Origin: CAVTWD01 sp963738325
GTDB lineage: Bacteria; Actinomycetota; Acidimicrobiia; Acidimicrobiales; Ilumatobacteraceae
Assembly: GCA_963738325.1 (NCBI GenBank)
Contig: CAVTWD010000013.1
Span: 186,001-250,000 of the forward strand
DNA length: 64,000 nucleotides
Direction: 5' to 3'
Shown here piece after piece: positions 25,866 through 37,069 of the stretch (its first letter is position 1; the number at the start of each line of letters is the position of its first letter). Both the position numbers and the translations under genes were made by a program. A model generated the notes under the pieces. That model worked only from the letters and a program-made list of their open reading frames with translations, did not search any database and was not told the origin of the DNA.

Positions 25866-26417
25866 TCACAGCATGCCGAGCTGGAGTCGGGCGACTTCGG
25901 ACATGCGGCTCGGGTTCCAGGGCGGATCCCAGACGAGTTCGATATCGACGTCGCTGACGCCGGGGATCTGCTGCACCTTGGCGAGCGCGTCGTCTCTCAG
26001 CACGTCGCCCATGCCGCAGCCGGGCGCGGTCATGGACATCTGGATCTCCACCCGGTGGCCGCCATCCTCGAGCGGGTGCGCCTCGCAGACGTAGACCAGC
26101 CCAAGGTCGACGACGTTGACGGGGATCTCCGGGTCGAACACGGTCCTGAGCCGCTCGATCACGTCCTGCAGGTCAAAGGGGCCGGCTTCGAGCGGCTCCT
26201 CGTTGGCTTGTGGGGGGTCGAGGCCGAGCGCGTCGGCGTCGAGGGCCGCGATGCGAGCGAGCTGGCCCCGGTCGGTCGTGACGGTAAAGCTGCCACCAAG
26301 GGCCTGCGTCACCGCGACGCGGTCGCCTTGGGAGAGCGTCACCTTCTCGCCCGCAGGGATGAGCGTTGCCTCGCAATCCCGCTCGAGTTCGATCGGTGCG
26401 TGTCGGTCGTGAGCCAT
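25866..26417 (-). CDS. sufT: Fe-S cluster assembly protein SufT (DUF59)
   Basis: This is a 183-residue long-form SufT. An N-terminal part (CEATLIPAGEKVTLSQGDRV, TQALGGSFTVTT) precedes the DUF59/MIP18 domain (FDPEIPVNVVDLGLVYV, MSMTAPGCGMGDVLRDDA, ELVWDPPWNPSRMSEVARL). SufT helps mature Fe-S proteins, and the reactive Cys in APGCGMG is present. It is the last gene of the sufBCDUT operon, 7 bases after sufU. Confidence 0.9.
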   Translation of the reverse strand: MAHDRHAPIELERDCEATLIPAGEKVTLSQGDRVAVTQALGGSFTVTTDRGQLARIAALDADALGLDPPQANEEPLEAGPFDLQDVIERLRTVFDPEIPVNVVDLGLVYVCEAHPLEDGGHRVEIQMSMTAPGCGMGDVLRDDALAKVQQIPGVSDVDIELVWDPPWNPSRMSEVARLQLGML

Positions 26418-26424
26418 GATCGCT

Positions 26425-26880
26425 TTACTCCGTCGAGACCCGTTGCCCAGGGGTTTCGAGGGCAGTTCGTAGCGTGTGCCAGGCGAGGGTGGCGCACTTG
26501 ACCCGCACCGGGAACTGCCAGACGCCGGACAGCACGGTGAGCTTGCCCAGCTCGTCGGGTTGGACCATGCCGTCGGGCCCGACGGTCAGCATGGTGTGGA
26601 CCCGCCCGATGAGGGCGAGGGCCTCCTGTTGCGTCTTGCCTTTGAGGGCCGTGGTCATCAGGGACGCCGACGCCTGGGCGATGGCGCATCCCGAGCCTTG
26701 AAAGGCGATGTCGGCAATGAGGTCGTCAGCAAGCTGGACGAAGAGGGTGAGCTGATCGCCGCAGAGGGGGTTGACGCCTTCGGCCGTGCGGGTTGCGCCT
26801 TCGAGCGCTCGGAAGTTGCGGGGGTGCTTGCTGTGGTCGATGACCACTTCCTGGTAGAGGTCGCGCAGGTCGCTGCTCAT
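26425..26880 (-). CDS. sufU: SufU, sulfur-transfer/NifU-like protein
   Basis: This is a 151-residue zinc-dependent SufU that accepts persulfide from the SufS cysteine desulfurase. DLYQEVVIDHSKHPRNFRAL, VNPLCGDQLTLFV, FQGSGCAIAQASASLMT and VRVKCATLAWHTL give the three conserved Cys and the zinc Asp. The ATG at 26880 overlaps the sufD stop (ATGA). Its partner SufS is not encoded in this operon. Confidence 0.92.
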   Translation of the reverse strand: MSSDLRDLYQEVVIDHSKHPRNFRALEGATRTAEGVNPLCGDQLTLFVQLADDLIADIAFQGSGCAIAQASASLMTTALKGKTQQEALALIGRVHTMLTVGPDGMVQPDELGKLTVLSGVWQFPVRVKCATLAWHTLRTALETPGQRVSTE

Positions 26881-28231
26881 CGGCAGGCCTCCTGCACCGC
26901 TTCGAGACCGGCCACCTCCGCGCCGCTGCCTCGCAGGCGTTCGGCGACGCTGTTCTCCAAACGTACCCGGAGCGGCTGCACCCGAATGCGCTCCAGCAAC
27001 TCGCTGACGAACGCGTACGTCAGCAACCCGCGCGCCATCTGGTTCGGCACACCGCGCGAGCGCAGATAGAACACGGCGTCCTCGTCGAGTCGGCCGACCG
27101 CGGCGCCGTGCGCGCATTTCACGTCGTCGGCGAGGATCTCGAGTCGTGGCCGCGTGTCGATCTCCGCGGCGTCGGACAGGAGCAGGTTCTTGTTCGTCTG
27201 GCTGGCGTCGGTGCCGAACGCGCCTGGGTGCACCACGACGCGGCCATTGAACACGCCTCGGCCGCGCTCATCCAGTACGCCCTTGTAGAGCTCCCGGCTC
27301 GTGCACCGCGGCGCCAGGTGCTCGATCAAGGTCGAACTGTCGTGGTGCTGCTCGCCGCGAGGCAGGTACAGGCCGTTCAGGGTGACCTCTGCTCGCTCAG
27401 CCTCCAGGCGCACCCTCACCTCGTGGCGGGCGATCGAGGACCCGAGGGCCACCGACTGCGAGAAGAGCGTGCTGGCTCGCCCCTGTCGTACGTCGAGGAG
27501 TGCCAGGTGGAACGCGGTCTCGGCCTCGTCTTGGACCTTGTAGTGCTCGATCAGCGCGCCTTCGTCGAGGACGACCTCGGTAACGGCGTCTGTGAAGTAG
27601 ACGTCGTCGGCGGCGCCCACGTAGGTCTCGACGATCGCCGCCCGGCTGCCGGCCCCGGCGAGCACCATCGACCGCGGGAAGGACACGATGGGGGACGAGC
27701 GGGAGTCCGAGACGAACACCAGGTGGATCGGCTCGTCCACCGTGGCGCCGGCGGGGAGCTGGATGAACGCCCCGTCCTCAGCAAGAGCGGCGTTCAGCAC
27801 CGTGAATGCGTCATACTGGTCGACCACCGAGCGCATCAGAAGCGGCGCGAAGCGCTCCGACTCCTCGGCTAGCGCCGACGCAAGGCTCGTCACCGTGGCC
27901 CCGACCGGGAGCTTGGTCAGCGATGAGAGATCGGGCGAGAAGTAGCCGTTGACGAAGACCAGCCGCGTGCCGCCGAGGTTGCCGGCGAGCTCGTCAATGG
28001 CGCTCGACGACAGCCGGTGGCGCGTTCCGGCGGCCGCGGGCTCGAACTGGAGCTGCACGATGGGGCTGACACTGGTGTACTTCCAGTCCTCGTCCTTGGC
28101 TGTCGGGAACCCGTGCTCTGTCACCCACTCGAAGGCGGCCCCTCGAGCCGCCGTCAGCCAGGCGGGCCGATGTCCGTTGGAGTTCGGTCCGGGACGCGAA
28201 AGGCGGTCGACCAACGCCGTGCCCGTGGTGC

Positions 28232-28235
<4 letters not shown>
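26877..28235 (-). CDS. sufD: SufD, SufBCD scaffold subunit
   Basis: This is a 452-residue SufD with the right-handed beta-helix core. Seen: FPTAKDEDWKYTSVSPI at the N terminus, LNGLYLPRGEQHHDSSTLIE, RCTSRELYKGVLDERGRGVF, VVHPGAFGTDASQTNKNLLL, LEILADDVKCAHGAAVGRLD and DAVFYLRSRGVPNQMARGLL. It forms the SufB-SufC2-SufD scaffold for Fe-S assembly. It overlaps sufC by 4 bases and sufU by 4 bases. Confidence 0.95.
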
Positions 28236-30447
<2,212 letters not shown>

Positions 30448-30503
30448 CGCGCCTCTTCATGCTCCCTAGCAGTGCTGGCAGTGACCAGGAAGAGTAGTTT
30501 CAA

Positions 30504-30524
30504 CAGTTTAAGCTTGTCAAACTG
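30504..30524. promoter_or_regulatory. SufR operator candidate CAGTTT-N9-AAACTG
   Basis: A perfect 6-bp inverted repeat with a 9-base spacer, centred 35-45 bases upstream of the sufR ATG and about 65 bases upstream of sufB. The surrounding AT-rich patch should hold both promoters. SufR-type regulators bind such repeats as [Fe-S] forms. Confidence 0.55.
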
Positions 30525-30558
30525 ACAGATTGAACTGGAGACGGTAGGATGTTGAGAC

Positions 30559-31257
30559 ATGTCGAACAGCGTCTCTGCTGTGGCAGGTCTGTCTCCAGCG
30601 CAACAGCAGGTTCTCGTCGCGCTGAAGAAGCGAGGAGAGGCGTCAGCCGACGAGATCGCAGAGACCGTCGGCATCACCCCGAGCGGTGTACGCCAGCACC
30701 TGGCCGCCCTCAGGTCCGCGGGGCTCGTCGCGGCACGTCAGGAAAGGGGTCGGCCCGGCCGGCCCGCTGATCTCTACCACAGCACCGAGTCGGCTGAAAC
30801 TCTGTTCGCCAAGGCCGCGCCCGACCTCACGCTGGAACTACTCGAGCACATCGAGGGGGAAGACCCACAGCTCATGCCTCGCATCTTCGAGCGGCGACGA
30901 CGTCGCCGTGTCGAGCGAGCCCGAGAGCAGCTGTCCGGCAGGACCCTGGGCGAGAAGGTGGCGGGCCTCGCGGCAATTTTCGACGAGGAGGGATACCTGG
31001 CCGACTACGAGGAACTTCCGGACGACAACTACCGGATGACCCTGCACAGCTGTGCCATTTGGGGAGTGGCCTCCCGGTACGGTCAAGCCTGCACCACGGA
31101 GCTCACGTTTCTCCGAGACGTGCTCGCCGAAGCGGAAGTCGAACGCGTCACACACAAAGTCGCGGGTGCCTACGTCTGCGGGTATGAGATCCGACCGGTC
31201 CAAACGAAGGCTCGCTCATCGGCTCGCCGGGCCGGACCCGGCCGTTCCACAGCCTGA
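30559..31257 (+). CDS. sufR: SufR-type Fe-S sensing repressor
   Basis: This is a 232-residue DeoR/ArsR-like wHTH regulator. The DNA-binding part is VLVALKKRGEASADEIAETV, GITPSGVRQHLAALRSAGLV; the C-terminal part holds the cluster ligands in HSCAIWGVASRYGQACTTEL and GAYVCGYEI. SufR binds an Fe-S cluster and represses suf when clusters are plentiful. It is divergent from sufB with an inverted repeat between. The Arg/Ser-rich tail (residues 215-232) is atypical. Confidence 0.9.
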   Translation: MSNSVSAVAGLSPAQQQVLVALKKRGEASADEIAETVGITPSGVRQHLAALRSAGLVAARQERGRPGRPADLYHSTESAETLFAKAAPDLTLELLEHIEGEDPQLMPRIFERRRRRRVERAREQLSGRTLGEKVAGLAAIFDEEGYLADYEELPDDNYRMTLHSCAIWGVASRYGQACTTELTFLRDVLAEAEVERVTHKVAGAYVCGYEIRPVQTKARSSARRAGPGRSTA

Positions 31258-31332
31258 CTGTCGGTCATGTCCTCGGAGCGCTCGTCGTGCTGCCGCCACC
31301 CGGAGTCCGTGGAGCCGGATTGAGCGGTAGAG

Positions 31333-32883
31333 CTACGACTGCTGGAGCGTGGCCGCGAGCCGGGCCATGACCGCGCCGTAGCCACGGAGTTCCGCGGGTT
31401 GGCCCGGTGTCCCGCTGGGGGCGGGCGTGGTGTCGGGGATCCCGACTGCGGTGGCGAGCATCGGCGCCGCGTCGGTGCGGAAGTACGTGGACACGAGGGT
31501 GTCGTAGAAGGTCAGCCCGGTCGCCCCGTCCGCCAGCGCGACGGCGTTGAGCGCGAGGCGTCCGCCGACGATGCCCGCCTCGAGTTGGGCGGCACGGTAG
31601 CCACGGCCACCGAGGGCGTCGAACAGAGGGTCGAGGGTCGCGGCGTGGAAAACCGTGTACGCAGAGTCTCCGCCGAGAGGCTGGTCGATGCACAGATGAG
31701 CGCCGGCGGCGCGAGGATCGTCGCTGCGGGTGCGGCCCTCGAACCCGCCGTAGGGCGTGTAGCGGTAGCCCCCCGGTTCCGCATCGGCGACGTCGTGCAC
31801 GTTGACGAGGTGTTCGAGCAACGTGCCGGCTGGCGCCGCGTCCACGGGCACCGCACGAGTGGCGGCCGCCAGACCCCACTCAAGCAAGTGGGCCGCAGCG
31901 GTTCGGCGGCGGAACAGCCGGGTGGAGCCCCGGCGGAGGATGACCTGCTCGACGCCCTCGGTGGTGGCCGCGTCGGGAGGCGGTTTGACGGTGGTCGGTG
32001 CCGGCCGGGAGACCACCGTGGCGGCCTCGCGCCACCCGGCGACGGCGTCGACGTCGAGCGCGGTGTTGGCTTGCGCCTCGACCACCAGCGGGAAGCGCAG
32101 AACGCGACCGGCCAGGGGGTCAGCCCGCACTGCCACCGGCTCGAGCGCCTCGGGCGAGGGCAGGCGCAACTCGCCCTGACCGAGGCGAACCAGAGCGAGG
32201 GGGACTTCGTCGATGCCGTCAATGCCCACGAGGTCGGCCACGGCCGCGTCGGGGAACCCCATGAGCACCTGGGCGGGCACCCCATGCGCATCGGCCGCCG
32301 CCAACAGGTTGGCCACCATCGCGCCGGCGTCCCACCACAGGTGCCGCCACCCGCGTTCGCCGTACTTCCAACAGGTGCGGAACGGGATGCCCGTGAGCAC
32401 GAGGGTCACGTCGTCGCACACGTTCACCCCTCGACGCAGGGGGACCAAGGCATGGTCGAGCGGGTCGTAGTGGTGAACGTCGTTACCCACGACGTACACC
32501 TCCACCGGGTGCAGATTGCCGGCCGACATCGCCGACCGGAACCAGATCGGATCACCGTCGGTCGTGCGGGCCACCCGGGTGACACCGGCGGCGAGGAACA
32601 ACAGCGTGCCGAGCAGACCCTCGTCGAAAAGTTCGGACTCGCCGCGGCGGCCCGACAACACCTCGACAGCCGTCAACGATGAACACCGGAGCTCCCGGGG
32701 CAGCAAGACGCCTCCGACACCTCGGTAGGTCTTGACTGGGCTGGGCCGGTTCCTCGGATCCAGAGGACGGAAGGCGAGCAGTCGGTCAGGATGGGCGGGC
32801 AGCTCTCCGTGCACCGTCGAGCGATGAAGAACATCGACCGACTCCCGGCCGTTCACAACCCCAGTCTGGCTGACCGCCGCCAC
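31333..32883 (-). CDS. SagB/nitroreductase-fold oxidoreductase, duplicated domain
   Basis: This is a 516-residue flavoprotein-like protein with two nitroreductase-type halves, as in SagB/ThcOx-like dehydrogenases. First half: GNLHPVEVYVVGNDVHHYDP, GERGWRHLWWDAGAMVANLL, LMGFPDAAVADLVGID. Second half: RRGSTRLFRRRTAAAHLLEW, LCIDQPLGGDSAYTVFHAAT, YRAAQLEAGIVGGRLALNAV, GATGLTFYDTLVSTYF. Stand-alone members (no RiPP precursor, no YcaO seen here) resemble mycobacterial stress-induced nitroreductase relatives. The substrate is unknown; no frame break. Confidence 0.85.
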   Translation of the reverse strand: MAAVSQTGVVNGRESVDVLHRSTVHGELPAHPDRLLAFRPLDPRNRPSPVKTYRGVGGVLLPRELRCSSLTAVEVLSGRRGESELFDEGLLGTLLFLAAGVTRVARTTDGDPIWFRSAMSAGNLHPVEVYVVGNDVHHYDPLDHALVPLRRGVNVCDDVTLVLTGIPFRTCWKYGERGWRHLWWDAGAMVANLLAAADAHGVPAQVLMGFPDAAVADLVGIDGIDEVPLALVRLGQGELRLPSPEALEPVAVRADPLAGRVLRFPLVVEAQANTALDVDAVAGWREAATVVSRPAPTTVKPPPDAATTEGVEQVILRRGSTRLFRRRTAAAHLLEWGLAAATRAVPVDAAPAGTLLEHLVNVHDVADAEPGGYRYTPYGGFEGRTRSDDPRAAGAHLCIDQPLGGDSAYTVFHAATLDPLFDALGGRGYRAAQLEAGIVGGRLALNAVALADGATGLTFYDTLVSTYFRTDAAPMLATAVGIPDTTPAPSGTPGQPAELRGYGAVMARLAATLQQS

Positions 32884-33017
32884 TATCTACACGAACCGCG
32901 CTCAACCCCGGGCGCCGAGGAAGATGCTCTTACCCTGGCGCGATCGAGCGACTGGCTGCGTCTGGGATCGACCTCTCATCAGCCTCCCGCAGCAGAAGGG
33001 GGTGGCCGTGCCAGTCG

Positions 33018-33293
33018 TCAGCCGGACTCGCTGTCCTTCAAACGGCCAGCGGCGATGGCGTTCAGCGGGTTCCTCATGGGGTCGGTCGTCACGCCCAACG
33101 AGTCCCGAAACAACGTGATGGCGTGGAGCTGGCCGGTCTCACCCAAGCCGGCATCCATGATCCGGTTCAGCGATGGCGCCAGGTCGTTGTACCGAGTCAA
33201 AAGCGTGTCCGCCACGATCTCGCTCTCCGTGCGATTCTCGGGCAACGCGGCGGCGGGTTTCTTGGAGGAAGCACGCTTCCCGGGAGGCGACAT
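33018..33293 (-). CDS. Small hypothetical protein, 91 aa
   Basis: ATG 33293 opens MSPPGKRASSKKPAAALPEN, a basic N terminus, then a helical body (SEIVADTLLTRYNDLAPSLN, LGETGQLHAITLFRDSLGV). I do not recognise a family. A longer frame to 33368 exists but lacks a ribosome site. It sits between the cargo and the relaxase fragment of element B. Confidence 0.5.
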   Translation of the reverse strand: MSPPGKRASSKKPAAALPENRTESEIVADTLLTRYNDLAPSLNRIMDAGLGETGQLHAITLFRDSLGVTTDPMRNPLNAIAAGRLKDSESG

Positions 33294-33419
33294 CGGAACC
33301 TTCTTCGGGTGAGGTGAACGACCCTCAGAAGCTGTCGAAGGGACCGAGCACGCGGTAAGACAGAGCATACCGGCGCTGGAGCCGAACCTCGCCCTCCCGC
33401 CGGATCGGCAACCACAGAA

Positions 33420-33977
33420 TCACTCCACACGCACCATCTTCACGCCGGCCTCCCGTTCCAGCACGTGGGCAGCCTTGGCGGTGGGCGCGACGCCGAACAC
33501 CGGCCGGTCCCAGGCGTGCAGGTCCTCGACGGCCCGTTCGAGTGTCCTGGTCTTGCCGGCCCCGGCCGGTCCGACGACCACCACGAGCCGGTCGGCCCCG
33601 GCCACGGCAGCGGCGGCGTCGGCCTGGAGGACGTCGAGGCCGGCTCGGGCCACGGTCCTCGACGGGTCCGCCTCGGCGGCCTGGGCCTCCATCGCCCAGG
33701 CCAGCACCTGCTCCTCCTCGGCGAGGATCGCTTCGCTCGTCAAGTGCGGGGCAACCGGCTCCAGCCACACCGACCGGCCATCCGAGGACCGTCTCCTGAC
33801 GCCCGCGTCGGGCGGGTCGAGATCGACGCAGCGCTCGATCATCCGCTCGCACGCCAGCTCCAAGACAGCCGCCCACCCGTGTCCGTCGATCGAGGACACG
33901 GACCGCTGGAGGTCACAGAGCGCCCGCAGCACATCGGCTCGGGTCCACGTCGACCCCGACGCCGACAGCCGGAGCAC
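33420..33977 (-). pseudogene. Internal fragment of a MobF/TrwC relaxase (helicase part)
   Basis: LSASGSTWTRADVLRALCDL aligns with LSASGSTWTRADLMRAICDR of the intact relaxase in element A. The fragment then continues through EAILAEEEQVLAWAMEAQ to the Walker A GPAGAGKTRTLERAV and ends FGVAPTAKAAHVLEREAG plus a few residues. Both the catalytic N-terminal relaxase domain and most of the helicase are gone, so it is non-functional. This marks the deletion in the mobility region of B. Confidence 0.85.
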
Positions 33978-34147
33978 TTGACCTGGATGCGGATCGGTCG
34001 AGCGCGGCGCGACGGCTGCCAGCTCACGTCCCAGGCGGCAGCCGGATCCTCGATGAGCACCGCTCCCGGGAGGAGCGCGGCGACGATCGACTCTGCGAAG
34101 ACCGCCCGGGTGCGGTTGTACAGCCGCTCGATGCGGGTCCTCTGCAT
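33978..34147 (-). pseudogene. 5' fragment of a nuclease-like gene fused to the relaxase relic
   Basis: ATG 34147 opens MQRTRIERLYNRTRAVFAES, then IVAALLPGAVLIEDPAAAWD and RPIRIQVKCSG. D...QVK recalls the core of PD-(D/E)XK-type nucleases. The natural frame stays open into 33839 but with no sensible text after QVKCSG, so the 3' part was probably replaced at the junction with the relaxase fragment. Confidence 0.4.
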
Positions 34148-34254
34148 CCCGAGGTGGATGTCGAGCGCAGCTGCGTAAGCCCGGCCGGTAGGGGGTCTAT
34201 TGCGTCGCCTTCGATCAGGTCACGCGTCGACGGACGTCGCTCGCATGGCATGGG

Positions 34255-34518
34255 TCAGCCCGGCAGCAGGTGTGATCGGCAAAGGGCGTCGGCGTACTCC
34301 AGGGGATCGCCGGGCAGTACCTCGAGATGGACCACCACGACGTCGCCCCGTGCGCTCAGCGAGTGAACTCGGGCGAACACCGGGTCCTCCTCGTCGGCGG
34401 TGATGACGATGGCGCCTGGCACGAGGCGGCTCAGGTCGCGCGCCTCGCTCAGCAGCGCGTACGGCATCCCGAGCTCGTCCTCGTCTCGGACGTCGCAAGG
34501 GATGTCGATCTCGATCAC
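34255..34518 (-). CDS. Conserved element protein p1 (B copy)
   Basis: This is an 87-residue acidic protein starting at GTG 34518: IEIDIPCDVRDEDELGMPYA, GAIVITADEEDPVFARVHSL, VLPGDPLEYADALCRSHL. Its homologue in element A (50512-50775) keeps most of these residues. It lies 4 bases after the partner gene p2, so the two are probably co-translated. No family is recognised; the beta-rich pattern suggests a small barrel. Confidence 0.7.
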   Translation of the reverse strand: MIEIDIPCDVRDEDELGMPYALLSEARDLSRLVPGAIVITADEEDPVFARVHSLSARGDVVVVHLEVLPGDPLEYADALCRSHLLPG

Positions 34519-34522
34519 GGGC

Positions 34523-34780
34523 TCACCGGCCAAGCAGGTCGACGTGCTCGCTGGCCGGACCGGGGAGCACGCGGGTAGAGACGATGTCGGTCGGCCCGAT
34601 CGAGACCACACGCGCCTCGGCGAACTCGGAGTCGTCGCTGCCGACCAGCACGTAGCGCCCGGCCTCGACGTTCACGCCAGGACGGGCATGCTCCAGTAGG
34701 GCGGACGTCAGCCCGTTGGCGTCCTGGGCGTGGAAGTCGAGCCAGAGGTCCCAGGTGAGGCTGCCGACCGCCGTCTTCAT
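34523..34780 (-). CDS. Conserved element protein p2 (B copy)
   Basis: This is an 85-residue protein starting at ATG 34780: MKTAVGSLTWDLWLDFHAQD, GLTSALLEHARPGVNVEAGR, YVLVGSDDSEFAEARVVSIG, TRVLPGPASEHVDLLGR. The element A homologue is at 50798-51068. The start overlaps the RHH gene stop (ATGA). Its conserved pairing with p1 in both elements suggests one functional unit, perhaps maintenance or addiction, but nothing proves that. Confidence 0.7.
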   Translation of the reverse strand: MKTAVGSLTWDLWLDFHAQDANGLTSALLEHARPGVNVEAGRYVLVGSDDSEFAEARVVSIGPTDIVSTRVLPGPASEHVDLLGR

Positions 34781-35094
34781 GCCGACCGCCGCAACCGACG
34801 GGCCAGCCGCTCCAGCTCGTCGGCGATCTCGGCATCCTCGCCGGAAGGTTCGCCGCGCCGGGCGTCGATCTCGCGGTTCACGAGCCGCCGGATCCACTCG
34901 CTCACCGTGACACCATCCGAATCGGCGAATTCCTTGACCGATTCGATCGTGGCGTCGTGGAAGCGGATCGGTACGGCATCCTTCATGCGTGTCGGCCGAG
35001 GGGGGCGGACCACCGGCCCTTCGCCCATCTGCTGGTGCTCAGGCTTGGAGTAATACTCCCAAGCCCCCTCGTCGGTCATCTTCGTGCGCGCCAC
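34777..35094 (-). CDS. Ribbon-helix-helix (CopG/BrnA-like) DNA-binding protein
   Basis: This is a protein of about 105 residues: YYSKPEHQQMGEGPVVRPPR, KDAVPIRFHDATIESVKEFA, DSDGVTVSEWIRRLVNREID, then a charged helix to LERLARRLRRSA. The VPIRFHD strand followed by two helices (VSEWIRRLVNREI) is typical of RHH antitoxins or regulators. The start is GTG 35094 or ATG 35079. It heads a three-gene unit with p2 and p1. Element A has a different gene in the corresponding place (51065-51475). Confidence 0.7.
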   Translation of the reverse strand: MARTKMTDEGAWEYYSKPEHQQMGEGPVVRPPRPTRMKDAVPIRFHDATIESVKEFADSDGVTVSEWIRRLVNREIDARRGEPSGEDAEIADELERLARRLRRSA

Positions 35095-35235
35095 GGACCT
35101 TCCTGTCTGGTGCGATACTGCGGACGGCAGTGTATACCGCCGTAACACATCAGCGTTTCCCGGGGTTGGCACTCGTTGTCGGCGACGGCCGGGGAGTGCA
35201 AAATGGTCGTGCCGAGGGCTAGCGCTCTCGGAAGT

Positions 35236-35275
35236 GGACCCGGTTGCCCACCGGATGGTGGGGGAACCGGGTTCC
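35236..35275. repeat. Nested hairpin, copy in element B
   Basis: An outer stem ACCCGGTT/AACCGGGT encloses an inner stem CCCACC-GGAT-GGTGGG. The same structure in element A has inner stem CCCGCC/GGCGGG, a compensatory A-T to G-C change. It lies between the stop of the DUF3800 gene and the RHH gene. Confidence 0.7.
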
Positions 35276-35280
35276 GCGCG

Positions 35281-35823
35281 TTAGGGCTCGATGTCGACGA
35301 CGCCCGAGACCACTGGCCGGATCCACTCTCGCCAGCGACCGCCTGCCCCGACCGCCCAGGTCACGGCGTCGGCCACCCAGAGCATCGGCTCCCGGCCTCC
35401 GACACGATGCTCGAACACGAGGCGCGTTTGCGGCTGCCGCAACGATGGATGGTCCGCTCCGTCGTCGTGGTCGTCCTGGCGGCTCTCGATGACGAGGCGA
35501 CCGACGCCCCGGGCCTGCAGCTCGGCGACGACCCTCACCAGGGCCACGGCTCGAGCCTGGAACTGGCTCACACCGTGGTCGCGATGGCACACGACGGCGA
35601 ACACCTCCACCGGCATCCCGGCGATCGCCTCGAACACCGGGGCCTTACGACGCCGAGACTCGTTGTTGAAGTGCACCCTCGAGCGGCCCACGCCGAGCGC
35701 CTCGACCTGTGGCCGCGCTTCGCTGAGATGGCGGGCCTCGATCACGACGCAGCCGAGGAGGTAGCGCGAGCCGCGGATGGATTCGTCGACGAAGGCGTCG
35801 GTCGGGCGGAACCGGCGGGTCAT
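35281..35823 (-). CDS. DUF3800-like protein
   Basis: ATG 35823 opens MTRRFRPTDAFVDESIRGSR, with the hallmark FVDES block (Asp-Glu near the N terminus, RNase H-like fold). GVGRSRVHFNNESRRRKAPV, FAVVCHRDHGVSQFQARAVA and VGRLVIESRQDD follow, then VADAVTWAVGAGGRW, consistent with the family. DUF3800 proteins are frequent on mobile elements and near defence genes; the biochemical role is unproven. The start overlaps the integrase stop by 4 bases. Confidence 0.75.
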   Translation of the reverse strand: MTRRFRPTDAFVDESIRGSRYLLGCVVIEARHLSEARPQVEALGVGRSRVHFNNESRRRKAPVFEAIAGMPVEVFAVVCHRDHGVSQFQARAVALVRVVAELQARGVGRLVIESRQDDHDDGADHPSLRQPQTRLVFEHRVGGREPMLWVADAVTWAVGAGGRWREWIRPVVSGVVDIEP

Positions 35824-36914
35824 CGCGATGGCCCCCTCAGAGCCTCGCCGAGGCTGGATGCACCGCCATGATCGGCCGCGGCGACGGCGTGGGCGTAGAC
35901 GCGCAACGTCATGGCCGGGTTGGCGTGGCCGAGGCGGCCGGCGACGATGCGGACGTCGTGGCCCTGGCTGATGGCGACGGCGGCCGACCAATGGCGGCCG
36001 AGGCGGCCGGCGACGGTGCGGATGTCGTGGCCCTGGCCCGCGATCGCCGCCACCACCAGCCGATCCGGTCCGGGTTGACCGGCTCCGGACCGAGCCCGAA
36101 CATCCGTTGCCCGTGCGGCTCCCGCACGACCCGGACTCCTTCGATCAACGCCAGCGTGTCGTCGTCGAGCGCCACGGTGCGGACGTTGGCCGTCTTGGTG
36201 GGGGCGTCGCGAAGCTCCGGGCGACCGCTACCGCGCCGGACGGTCTCGATGGCGGAGTCGATCGTGAGCAAACCGTCGCGCACGTCGTCCCACCGCAACG
36301 CGGCCAGCTCGGCCCGGCGCACGCCGGCCACAGCGGCCAACCGAAGGGCGAGCTCGGCGGACGGGTCGATCGTGGCCCGCAGCAGCAAGGACGGCGTGCA
36401 CGTCCTCGAGCGACATCGCCTGGCGGGGCTCCGCCTTGGTCGAGCGCAGGCGAGCCAGCGACGCAGCGTTGGTCGACACCCAGCCCCACCGGACCGCCTG
36501 CGACAGCGCCGCCCGGAGCGCGGTGTGCTGGTTGCGGATGGCGGGGTCGTTGACGCCCGCGCGGCGCAGTCGTTCGTGCCAGCGCTCGACGTCGCTCACC
36601 GACAGGCGGGCGAGCGGGATCCGCACGATCGGGTCGCGCTTGATGCCCCGCACGCGGCTCTGCTGGTCACACGCCGAGGACGCGGCCCAGGTCGGCAGGT
36701 TCTGCGCGATCCAGGCGTCGAGCGCGTCGCCGATGGTTCGGCCGGCGGGCGCGCTGCGGTTGCCGGCTCGCTCCAAGTCGTTGGCGACCCGCCTCGCCTC
36801 GCGCTTGCCGCCCCGCACCGTGCGCGACGTCTGGGTGGGCTTGCCATCGGGCCCGCGGCCGGTGAAGACGCGGACCTCCCAGCCACCCGGGCGCTTCTCG
36901 CGGATGGTCGCCAT
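35820..36914 (-). CDS. int: Tyrosine recombinase of element B, catalytic box II overwritten
   Basis: This is a phage-type integrase of 365 codons. N-terminal arm-binding part: MATIREKRPGGWEVRVFTGR; core-binding: TIGDALDAWIAQNLPTWAAS; catalytic: GVRRAELAALRWDD (box I Arg), VRTVALDDDTLALIEGVR, GHANPAMTLRVYAHAV (Tyr). The segment that in element A encodes the box II LHDLRH is replaced by a 38-base copy of a downstream block (GQGHDIRTVAGRLG), which also shifts the frame. Another frame change lies near 36390. If the sequence is right, the enzyme is dead. It sits 76 bases from the att core. Confidence 0.85.
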
Positions 36915-36927
36915 GCCGGCGACTCCA

Positions 36928-36947
36928 GTAGGGATGGAGTTGGGATG
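36928..36947 (+). repeat. Right arm repeats of element B
   Basis: GTAGGGATG (36928-36936) and GTTGGGATG (36939-36947), directly upstream of the integrase start. They belong to the same family as the repeats at 12417, 37176 and 52580. Confidence 0.65.
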
Positions 36948-36990
36948 GCGGCGATCCCAAGACGCCGCCGGGCGCTGCCGTCAGCCAGAT

Positions 36991-37069
36991 CTACTGGATG
37001 CGCAGGCCGGATATCGCCCGAGCGATGACCAGTCGCTGGATCTCCGAGGTGCCTTCGAAGATCGTGTAG
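36991..37069 (-). repeat. att copy 2: junction of elements B and A
   Basis: The minus strand encodes YTIFEGTSEIQRLVIARAIS then GLRIQ-stop, without a dehydrogenase body. Bases 37034-37069 are identical to 52688-52723 in copy 3 (36 bp). It serves as the right end of B and the left end of A. Confidence 0.85.

Noticed and set aside
32920..32955. Possible fourth copy of the repeated leader (TGCTCTTACCCTGGCGCGATCG, plus strand)
   Set aside because: Only short matches, no hairpin, and the orientation does not lead into a gene.
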